Below are positions 51,149 to 58,330 of a stretch of 64,000 nt of DNA, in pieces. The DNA comes from Ravibacter sp964562455 (lineage in GTDB: Bacteria; Bacteroidota; Bacteroidia; Cytophagales; Spirosomataceae). The position numbers and the translations under genes are program-made. The notes under the pieces are model-generated. The model saw only the letters and a program-made list of their open reading frames with translations. It was not told where the DNA came from and searched no databases. Every line of letters starts with the position of its first letter. The first letter of the stretch is position 1. Location: positions 94,376 to 158,375 of the forward strand of contig CAZLTN010000002.1 of assembly GCA_964562455.1 (NCBI GenBank), read 5' to 3'.

Positions 51149-53500
51149 CTAGCCTTCTTTCAGGATGGCTGCAGGCCGGATGTAAATGACACGTGAGGTT
51201 TGGCTGATTATAACCAGGACCGATATAACCGCAACCGCCAGTACGCCGCAAAAAACATTTAACAGGCCAACAGAAATGTTCTTATCAAGAGATTTACCGA
51301 TAGTCATTGTAACCAGGAAGGCAAGCGGAATACCCGATGCAATCGAGATAAGAAGTATTTTCATGAGCGGTCGTGCGGCACTGAAAATAAGCCGGATGCT
51401 GCTCGCCCCTACTATCTTCCTTACGCTCAACGCTTTTATATCCTTTTCAAAATGAAAGCCTGCTATACCAAACAATCCTATACAGGCGATCAATATCAGG
51501 ACAGAGACCAGGAAGGTCAATGCGCGGTTGAATTTTGCGATGTTGTAATCGAAGCTATCCAAAACGCGCGCTCTGTAATTGTATAGCTCCGGTTCGTATC
51601 CTGCAAAAGAGCTCCTGATCATTTGCAGGGTGTTTTCTGAGGTTGCTCCCGGCTGAAGCTGTATCGCAAGGGAACCGGCGGGCGTCGCGGAATTAAGAAA
51701 TATGATAGGAAAAACACTTTGCACATGGAATGACGTATCGGCAACAATGCCGGTTACCTGGAAACTGGCGGTATCATTCGAGAACCTCTCGCCGACGATT
51801 TCCCGGGCGGCTGATGCAGATGGAAAGAGCCTTTTTGAAGCTGCTTCATTCAGGAGCACCCCGTATCCACCGCCGTTCTCTGCAAGGTTTGTGCCGGCCA
51901 CAAGCGACAGCCTGAACAAATCCAGGAAATTTTCATCTATGCTCGCGTAAGGAAGGCTTATTTTCTCATCATTGCCCGTCGTCACTTCCATTGTATGAGG
52001 TGTCGATACATATGCCGGCAAATAATCTGCCCGGCTTACGCGCTGCACGCCGGAAAGATTGGCAACAACCTTTTCCACCGGAACTCCGGCACCACGTATG
52101 TCACCAAGTACGTATATATCCGGCGGGAGCTTCCTGAACGAATCGTCCCTGACCTGCTCCTGAGCACTTCTGATCGACAGCGCAAATATGATGCTCGTAA
52201 CCACCAGCGTAAACTGGATGACCAGCAGACCTTCCTGTACGCTCAGTAATTTCCTTCTTTTGGCTATTCCGGGGTTTTTAAGCACATTGATCAGCTTCAG
52301 ATTCGCTATCATAAAAGCAGGTACCAGCCCGGCTACCAGTCCTGTAACCACGGCATATGCCGCTGACACCAATATGAATATGAGGTCCGTCGCAGAGGGG
52401 GATATCTCCAGAAACGAGGTTGCTTCGAAGCGATTCAGTATTAAAATGACAGGATACACCAGGCAGAGCGTGATCAGGGAAAGCAGGACAGATTCAAAAA
52501 GAACCTGCCGTAATATATCGCCGCCCGACGCGCCCGCGATTTTCCTTATCCCGATTTCTTTCGCCCGTTCAATCACTTTTGAAGCGCACAATGAGCTGTA
52601 GTTCATTCCTGCGAGAAGGGTAAACAGGCCGGCGAGCACCATTAGATTCATCAGGCCGCTCCGGTTAGGTCCCGCATTCAGGTCGTTCCTTATTTTAGGA
52701 TCCCAGGGCGAGATGTCGTCTATATTCTGCGCGTAAAACTTCAGCGTATCCCGCACTTCCCTACCGGTCTGTATTGATATTTTCTCAAGTACCCTGTTTA
52801 AAGAGGCGAGATTTTCGGGCGAACGGGTCAGCGCGTACAGCGATGCGCCTCTGAAATCCACGCTATTGTCACTCTCGCGGGATTTCTCCCCCACAAAAGC
52901 CGCCGACTTGTCCGACAATATCGCCTCAAACTTCAGATGGGTTCTTGCAGCAGGTTTCCTGATAATTCCGGCTACGACAAAGCTGCCGGAATGCTTTAAG
53001 TTAAGGATCTCTCCCACGGGGTTTTCTCGCCCGAAGAGCTTCCGGGCGGCATCTTCGGTAAGTATTGCGTGAGCCGGATCGCCCAGCAGCGGCTGCGCCT
53101 GCTGTGGAAAGACCCCGAACCCGAAAATTTTAAAGAATTCTTCATCACCGAACGCGATATCGAGGTCGATGTCCCCGTTTTTTCCAACCAGCTTGTCCTG
53201 CCGGTTCAGGGCAACAAGCGATAAATGCTCTACAAAGCTGAGCTGCCTGAGACTATCTTTGAGCTGCCTGGGACACGTAGCCCAGTATTTTCGCCCCTCA
53301 TCGTCGACCGATTCGGTGACAACCCGGCTGATCCGGTTAATAAAAGGGTGAAAACGATCTGTCTTCAGATGGCTGTTTACATTCGAGAGCAGCGATATCC
53401 CGATCGCCATGCTGACCGAAAATCCCGCAACCGACAACCCCGTCATCAGCTTGTTCGAAGCTATATTCCGGATAAAGGTGTTAAAATAGCTCTTCCACAT
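51149..53500 (-). CDS. Duplicated MacB/FtsX ABC permease, divergent member
   Basis: 783 residues starting MWKSYFNTFIRNIASNK. The first loop is RAKEIGIRKIAGASGGD. The second FtsX unit has drifted (DIKALSVRKIVGASSIRL), and the end is RPAAILKEG instead of the NPVESLRxE tail shared by all others. The start overlaps the XRE regulator gene by 20 nt, so it follows DUF2975 and XRE genes in one operon and has no dyad promoter. It is convergent with the YceI gene, 14 nt away. It probably has its own regulation and perhaps a different substrate. Confidence 0.87.
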   Translation of the reverse strand: MWKSYFNTFIRNIASNKLMTGLSVAGFSVSMAIGISLLSNVNSHLKTDRFHPFINRISRVVTESVDDEGRKYWATCPRQLKDSLRQLSFVEHLSLVALNRQDKLVGKNGDIDLDIAFGDEEFFKIFGFGVFPQQAQPLLGDPAHAILTEDAARKLFGRENPVGEILNLKHSGSFVVAGIIRKPAARTHLKFEAILSDKSAAFVGEKSRESDNSVDFRGASLYALTRSPENLASLNRVLEKISIQTGREVRDTLKFYAQNIDDISPWDPKIRNDLNAGPNRSGLMNLMVLAGLFTLLAGMNYSSLCASKVIERAKEIGIRKIAGASGGDILRQVLFESVLLSLITLCLVYPVILILNRFEATSFLEISPSATDLIFILVSAAYAVVTGLVAGLVPAFMIANLKLINVLKNPGIAKRRKLLSVQEGLLVIQFTLVVTSIIFALSIRSAQEQVRDDSFRKLPPDIYVLGDIRGAGVPVEKVVANLSGVQRVSRADYLPAYVSTPHTMEVTTGNDEKISLPYASIDENFLDLFRLSLVAGTNLAENGGGYGVLLNEAASKRLFPSASAAREIVGERFSNDTASFQVTGIVADTSFHVQSVFPIIFLNSATPAGSLAIQLQPGATSENTLQMIRSSFAGYEPELYNYRARVLDSFDYNIAKFNRALTFLVSVLILIACIGLFGIAGFHFEKDIKALSVRKIVGASSIRLIFSAARPLMKILLISIASGIPLAFLVTMTIGKSLDKNISVGLLNVFCGVLAVAVISVLVIISQTSRVIYIRPAAILKEG

Positions 53501-53714
53501 ATTTGTTCCCTGTATCTACATATTCCAGTATATCGCCAGGCTGACAATCCAGCGCCTTGCAGATCGCCGCCAGCGTATCGAACCTGACGCCTTTTGCTTT
53601 TCCGGTTTTCAGCACTGATAAATTCACATTCGAAATCCCTACCCTCCGCGACAGCTCGTTCAATGACATTTTCCGGCGCGCCATCATTACATCGAGATTA
53701 ACTACGATCTCCAT
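53481..53714 (-). CDS. XRE-family (Cro/CI-type) transcriptional regulator
   Basis: 77 residues from MEIVVNLDVMMARRKMSL; the longer frame to 53765 would run into the upstream gene. The helix-turn-helix is SLNELSRRVGISNVNLSVLKTGKAKGVRFDTLAAICKALDCQPGDILEY, typical of YozG-like regulators. These are usually paired with DUF2975 membrane proteins, as here: its ATG lies 2 nt from that gene's stop. The 3' end overlaps the permease gene. It probably represses its own operon. Confidence 0.9.
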   Translation of the reverse strand: MEIVVNLDVMMARRKMSLNELSRRVGISNVNLSVLKTGKAKGVRFDTLAAICKALDCQPGDILEYVDTGNKYVEELF

Positions 53715-53715
53715 T

Positions 53716-54201
53716 CTAGATAAAGCTTTCGTTTTCAGATTTAAGCTGAGTAGCGATCCTTGCAAAACCGCTTAGCAGAAACAAAGAGACGATCAGAATG
53801 TAGATCAGAAGTTGCTCGTCAAAAACCTGTTGAAGCGCATAAGACCAGAAGCGCCCCTTTGCCTCCTGCCAGCTTACAAGGTTTTTTCCAAACTGCATCT
53901 GAGTTACCAAACCGGCATTGGCAAGCGAATTAAACAGGGCTGCAGAAAAAGCAATTATACACAATACCCGGATATGCCGTATTACCGCCGGCCCGTCCTG
54001 CGTAAGCAGCGCCTGCCTGATGCGAAAAACCTGGTAGACGAGGAAGATAATCCCCGTATAGGTCGCCATCTTAAATATCCACAATAACTGCAAAAGACCG
54101 TCATGCTCCACGACGGCACTGCCTCCTCTCCAGAAAAAAAGCAGCGAATTGGCCCCAACAATCAATACGATTGTCCAGAGGATAATGTCAAGTATCTTCA
54201 C
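53716..54201 (-). CDS. DUF2975 membrane protein
   Basis: 161 residues with four predicted membrane helices (about 5-20, 41-60, 79-100 and 135-152). The pattern (MKILDIILWTIV, FKMATYTGIIFLVYQVFRIRQAL, FARIATQLKSENESFI) fits DUF2975. This family is nearly always encoded next to a YozG-type XRE regulator and is thought to modulate it; the molecular function is not established. It is the first gene of the operon leading to the divergent permease. The AT-rich 72-bp gap to the M28 peptidase gene should contain both divergent promoters. Confidence 0.87.
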   Translation of the reverse strand: MKILDIILWTIVLIVGANSLLFFWRGGSAVVEHDGLLQLLWIFKMATYTGIIFLVYQVFRIRQALLTQDGPAVIRHIRVLCIIAFSAALFNSLANAGLVTQMQFGKNLVSWQEAKGRFWSYALQQVFDEQLLIYILIVSLFLLSGFARIATQLKSENESFI

Positions 54202-54366
54202 AATAAATTATGCTATGTTTTGCATTTATTAATTACAATAATAGGATAAATTTTTAATGTTAAACATTAAAATATGAAAATATTTTTTCTTTCTCTGTTT
54301 TATTTCCCGGGAAATCCATCTTACTTCAAAGTAAAAATTGCCGTATATCTTCTAATACTGCCGGTT

Positions 54367-55308
54367 ATGCTGCGTGCGTGTTTCCTTTTTGTCTTTTTCT
54401 GTTTCCTGGTTAATCCGCTCCTCGCCCAGCGCCCGGATCCGGCTATCCTGAAAAAACACGTTGCCTATCTGTCTTCCGATAAAATGAAAGGTCGCGGGAC
54501 AGGCAGCAAGACAAACCGGAAGGCGGCTGCCTATGTAAAAAAGTATTTTAAAAAATACCGGCTGAAACCGTTGGGTACCGACGGATATTACCAGCCCTTT
54601 ACGGCAAAAGTACGCCGTGTGGTCGTTCCCGACAGCCTTCGTCCGGCGCGGAATGTAATCGGATTCCTGGACAATGGCGCCGAATATACTATCGTTATAG
54701 GGGCGCATTACGACCATCTTGGAGAAGGCCGGCAGGGGAGCTCGCTCGCCCCGGGTTCGGAAGGGGTCATTCACAACGGCGCCGATGACAATGCTTCCGG
54801 AACTGCAGGATTGCTGGAACTGGCCCGTTACTTTACCTCAAATGGCGTGAAGGAATCATATAACCTTCTTTTCATAGCTTTTGGTGCAGAAGAACTTGGC
54901 CTGCTCGGGTCCCGGCACTTTGTCAACAATCCGACTGTGCCGCTGGAAAAGATCAACTTCATGATCAATATGGACATGATCGGGCGCTATAATCCCGAAA
55001 GCGGCGTAGCGGTAATAGGCTACGGAACCAGCGGATCGTGGCCAGAAATATTCACGGGAGTTAAGCACGCAAAGGTTAAATATTATACCGGAGACGACGG
55101 TAGCGGCGGGTCCGACAACGCCTCTTTTTACTATAAAAATATCCCTGTCCTGTTTTTCCATACCGGCGGGCATGACGACTACCACCGCCCTACCGACGAT
55201 ATGGAAAAAATCGGCTATGAGGCGGAAGCAGGTATACTCGATATAGAAATCCAGGTTTTAGAACGCGCGTTCACGTTTCCGAAGCTTGTCTTCAAACCCA
55301 CGAAGTAA
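54367..55308 (+). CDS. Secreted M28-family zinc aminopeptidase
   Basis: 313 residues from MLRACFLFVFF, with a signal peptide ending LLAQ; a longer frame from 54274 adds 31 hydrophobic residues and is less likely. All M28 zinc and catalytic residues are visible: GAHYDH (His114), GADDNASG (Asp140 and Asp141), GAEELGLLGS (Glu175 and Glu176), NMDMIGR (Asp203) and DDYHRPTDD (His273). The co-catalytic zinc site therefore looks complete. It removes N-terminal residues from peptides outside the inner membrane. It is monocistronic and convergent with the repeat-bearing lipoprotein gene. Confidence 0.91.
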   Translation: MLRACFLFVFFCFLVNPLLAQRPDPAILKKHVAYLSSDKMKGRGTGSKTNRKAAAYVKKYFKKYRLKPLGTDGYYQPFTAKVRRVVVPDSLRPARNVIGFLDNGAEYTIVIGAHYDHLGEGRQGSSLAPGSEGVIHNGADDNASGTAGLLELARYFTSNGVKESYNLLFIAFGAEELGLLGSRHFVNNPTVPLEKINFMINMDMIGRYNPESGVAVIGYGTSGSWPEIFTGVKHAKVKYYTGDDGSGGSDNASFYYKNIPVLFFHTGGHDDYHRPTDDMEKIGYEAEAGILDIEIQVLERAFTFPKLVFKPTK

Positions 55309-55319
55309 TATACCATATC

Positions 55320-55377
55320 ACCACAGAGGCACGAAGAGCACAGAGACTGAAGAGTAAACTCTGTGTTTCTCTGTGGT
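55320..55377. terminator. Nested inverted repeat between convergent genes
   Basis: ACCACAGAG (55320-55328) pairs with CTCTGTGGT (55369-55377), and an inner ACAGAG/CTCTGT pair lies between. It sits 12 nt past the peptidase stop and before the stop of the opposing gene, a place suited to a two-way terminator. ACAGAG-rich repeats of this kind are also common as dispersed elements. Confidence 0.55.
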
Positions 55378-55390
55378 AACCCTTGTTACA

Positions 55391-57397
55391 CTATCTGTGG
55401 TACGTCGAATGCGTGCAAACAGGGAAGTGTTGCCGCCCGGAGCTGACGACACCGAGGCGCGAATTCCGCCCTGCTCCGGTCTGCAATAAACCTCCCGATG
55501 TCCTGATGACTTCGTCCCAGTTATAGAATACATGCCACCAGTTCGTAAGCGGCGTTCCACGGAAAGATATGTTATTCCCTCTTCCCGGGATAGACTGCCA
55601 CCAGTAAAGCAGCCATTTGAACTCGGCATGCCAGTTATAATCATTCCAGTATTGTCGCCCGTTCATAAAGAAAACGTTAGCCAGATCGAAATTATACCTG
55701 GCCGATTTCCAGAGGTAGCTATTCACATCTATAAACTCCCCTCCGGCCGGGGACCATGTCTGAATATCGCTTTTAACGAACGTAGGGTTATCGTAATCGT
55801 AGTCCCTGGTTGCATTTGGCGGGAAATGCGTGGCGCCTACCCGACCCGACGGAACGTTCGATCCCGGGTTATGGCCCAACCCTGCAAAGTAATTCCAGAA
55901 CAGCCGGTCGCCGGGAGCAGTCACCCCCTGTAGTTCATCGACATAAGAAAACTGCGCTTCCAACTGGTGCCCGCGATTATGCAGGTTGGTATCGGCGCCC
56001 CTGTGCGCGCTGTTGCCATATACTATGTAGGTATTGCTATAAACCGGCAAATCGTCCGGGTCCCTGTGGCTGTTGGAAATATCGCCGGTCAACGGGCTCG
56101 ACATATTGCTTTCCGGTATTCCGTAATATGTCGAGGGATCGTCGTAAGGGCCGTTCTCTATCGATGGGAACTTATCTTTATTGAACATCGTGATCCATAC
56201 TTCCTTCACACCCTGGTTATCGACCAGGTCACGCATTTCCAGCATGGAGAAAAGGTCATGATAATCCGGTGTCTTCATCGTTCCGTTCCACTTCCATTCC
56301 TTCATTTTCAACTCGTAGAAATTAAAATACTTTACTACCTTAATGCCTACATAGGGGCCTACCGGCACGGTAGAATTATATTGCCGGAACCGGGTACCTT
56401 CCTCGATGCCGAACTTCGTAATCTTCAGTTCACCTGCTATTCTCTGTTTTGCTTCCTCGAGCGTAGAATACCTGAGCTGGTAAAAGTCATCAGGAGCCCG
56501 GTTCATATCCAGATTTACGCCATCGAGGGTCGGGAGATAATTGATCACAACGACCGGAATGATCACGCTGGCGCCTGCTGCCGGTGTCGCCAGGAAGGGA
56601 TCGAAGTCCGTCACTTCTTCTGCAGGAATCACAGTGATAAGAACTACTTTGAAGAGCTTTCCAAAACCGACCCAAAGTCCCGTTCCGCCACCCTTTACCG
56701 CCTTTATGGTATCGCCATGTATTTCTATATCCCCGATACCTCCAACGCTGGTCATCGTAAGCTTGCTGATATCCGCATTTTCTACCTTCCCGGAGGTATA
56801 AGTTACCTTTACAACCACCTTGCATTCTTCATTAAGGAAAAGAGAACGCTTTACACCTTCCACCTGGATACTCACCGGCAGATCTTCCTTAAATACTGCT
56901 TTTACGGTTTTGGGAGTGTCCACCGTCAGCTCAACCGAAGCCGTCGTACCGGAGACATCGCCTTCCCATTTTTCAAAAATCCATCCTGAATCAGGTTGTG
57001 CCGTGAGTCTTACCCTGGTTCCCGACGGGTAGGTCCCGGATGCCCTGGCGTCTCTTACAATTTCTTCCTTTACACTCCCCCCGCCTTCAGTTTGTATCTC
57101 CAGCTTATAGGTTTTCTTCTCAAAATGCGCTATCAGGTTTTTATTGGCATTCATTGAAATCTTCAGAGGATTGTCGCTCCCCGACGCATCGCCCGACCAT
57201 TCTTTAAACAGGTATTCCTTTTCCGGTACTGCGGAAACCTCAACCTGCTTCCCGCTTTCGAACGGTCCCGGCGGAAGCACTACTTTACCTCCCTCTACAG
57301 GCTGCGCTTCTACGGTAATGCTATAGAAAAGCTTTTTATGTTTTTCTTCACAGGCCCACATCGTGAGCAATAAGAGGATCCAGACATTCTTTTTCAT
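55391..57397 (-). CDS. Lipoprotein with InlB-type repeats and unknown C-terminal domain
   Basis: 668 residues. The lipoprotein signal ends LTMWAC (Cys16). Two 'bacterial repeat' (InlB B-like) units follow, about residues 24-95 and 96-172, each with GG.V, a turn and an F..W.GD.SG motif (FKEWSGDASG, FEKWEGDVSG). An Ig-like segment (about 173-265) leads to a 400-residue domain I do not recognise, rich in Trp, Tyr, Asn and Gly (GLGHNPGSNVPSGRVGATHFPPNATRDYDYDNPTF, NVFFMNGRQYWNDYNWHAEFKWLLYWWQSIPG). The layout suggests an outer-surface protein with an enzymatic or binding head. It is flanked by convergent and unrelated genes. Confidence 0.72.
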   Translation of the reverse strand: MKKNVWILLLLTMWACEEKHKKLFYSITVEAQPVEGGKVVLPPGPFESGKQVEVSAVPEKEYLFKEWSGDASGSDNPLKISMNANKNLIAHFEKKTYKLEIQTEGGGSVKEEIVRDARASGTYPSGTRVRLTAQPDSGWIFEKWEGDVSGTTASVELTVDTPKTVKAVFKEDLPVSIQVEGVKRSLFLNEECKVVVKVTYTSGKVENADISKLTMTSVGGIGDIEIHGDTIKAVKGGGTGLWVGFGKLFKVVLITVIPAEEVTDFDPFLATPAAGASVIIPVVVINYLPTLDGVNLDMNRAPDDFYQLRYSTLEEAKQRIAGELKITKFGIEEGTRFRQYNSTVPVGPYVGIKVVKYFNFYELKMKEWKWNGTMKTPDYHDLFSMLEMRDLVDNQGVKEVWITMFNKDKFPSIENGPYDDPSTYYGIPESNMSSPLTGDISNSHRDPDDLPVYSNTYIVYGNSAHRGADTNLHNRGHQLEAQFSYVDELQGVTAPGDRLFWNYFAGLGHNPGSNVPSGRVGATHFPPNATRDYDYDNPTFVKSDIQTWSPAGGEFIDVNSYLWKSARYNFDLANVFFMNGRQYWNDYNWHAEFKWLLYWWQSIPGRGNNISFRGTPLTNWWHVFYNWDEVIRTSGGLLQTGAGRNSRLGVVSSGRQHFPVCTHSTYHR

Positions 57398-57486
57398 GGC
57401 TTTTTAAAATTTACAGATTGTATTGTATGCACTAGAGTAAATAGCTGATCAATATGCATTACAAATAACGCGGCATGTCGGGATTT

Positions 57487-57510
57487 TACAAATGACGAAA
57501 GTCATTTGTA
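57487..57510. repeat. 10-bp stem with GAAA tetraloop
   Basis: TACAAATGAC-GAAA-GTCATTTGTA is a perfect hairpin in the gap between the lipoprotein and sensor genes. It lies downstream of the sensor gene (minus strand, stop at 57577) and may end that transcript. The rest of the 179-bp gap contains only a GC-rich near-palindrome at 57535-57555. Confidence 0.55.
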
Positions 57511-57576
57511 GTGCAGCATATACGATGATGTAGCGGGCGGGCGGTACCCGCCGATCGGCAAACAGCCCGGAGATGG

Positions 57577-58263
57577 TTAATTGAGATTGAATCCCTTACG
57601 CTCCGTATTGACAATTTTGGAGCTGTAAATAAGATGCAGGATCAGCCCGCCTATAATCAGGGCTGTCAGGATGAGAAGGGTTGCGTATAACTTGAAAAGA
57701 GATACTTCCGAATTAGACGCTTCCTGGAGCTCTTCCCCCACAAGCGACTGTATGGCCGTCAGTTCGTTCAGCCTTGAAATAGTATGTTGAAATACTTCCC
57801 CGCCCTTTCCTTCAAACAAGCTTATCCCCTCATCCCGAAAACCCGCTTTGCTGAAGTTGACGATCGTCTTCTCCAGCAAAGCGTATTCTTTAACCCTGTT
57901 TTTAAAGGCCAGGAAACTCTTTGATTCCTGCTCCACGAGGTAGGTCTTCTCGTAGGCCTGCAATAGCGAGTCTATTTTATTGTCATGCCGGGCGAGCTTC
58001 TCCCGGAGCTCTTCCGTATTCTGCTCCCCTCCGGTGAGAAGGTGTTTTTCCAGTAACAGCCTTTTACTGTACAACCCTTCGGTCAGGTGTATGATGTCGA
58101 TCGCCGGCATCAGCCTGTCTTCATAAATAGAGGTAAAAGAGCGGGCGATACCGTTAATATTATTACTCGAAAGATAGCTTACCACAACAATCAGCATCAT
58201 GACTCCCCCCAATAAAAGGGCAGCTTTTAACTTCTGTTGAATTACAAATGACCATTTCATCAC
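57577..58263 (-). CDS. Membrane protein with four-helix-bundle (4HB MCP-like) sensor domain
   Basis: 228 residues with a first helix at about 14-33, a helical periplasmic domain and a second helix at about 190-213. The tail is only about 14 residues (SKIVNTERKGFNLN). The periplasmic part (IYEDRLMPAIDIIHLTEGLYSKRLLLEKHLLTGG) is the pattern of 4HB_MCP ligand-binding domains of chemoreceptors and kinases. There is no HAMP, methyl-accepting or kinase output. Such proteins are found in Bacteroidota and may sense through partners. It lies 67 nt downstream of the TonB receptor gene and could be in its operon. Confidence 0.72.
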   Translation of the reverse strand: MMKWSFVIQQKLKAALLLGGVMMLIVVVSYLSSNNINGIARSFTSIYEDRLMPAIDIIHLTEGLYSKRLLLEKHLLTGGEQNTEELREKLARHDNKIDSLLQAYEKTYLVEQESKSFLAFKNRVKEYALLEKTIVNFSKAGFRDEGISLFEGKGGEVFQHTISRLNELTAIQSLVGEELQEASNSEVSLFKLYATLLILTALIIGGLILHLIYSSKIVNTERKGFNLN

Positions 58264-58330
58264 TCGAACGCTTCAAAACCGACCATAATGAAATAGTAAT
58301 TATAACAAAAAAAGGCGAGAAAGTTATATC

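Noticed and set aside
55967..56989. 340-codon open frame opposite the repeat-bearing lipoprotein gene
   Set aside because: It is a shadow of the real gene, with no signal, domain or promoter.
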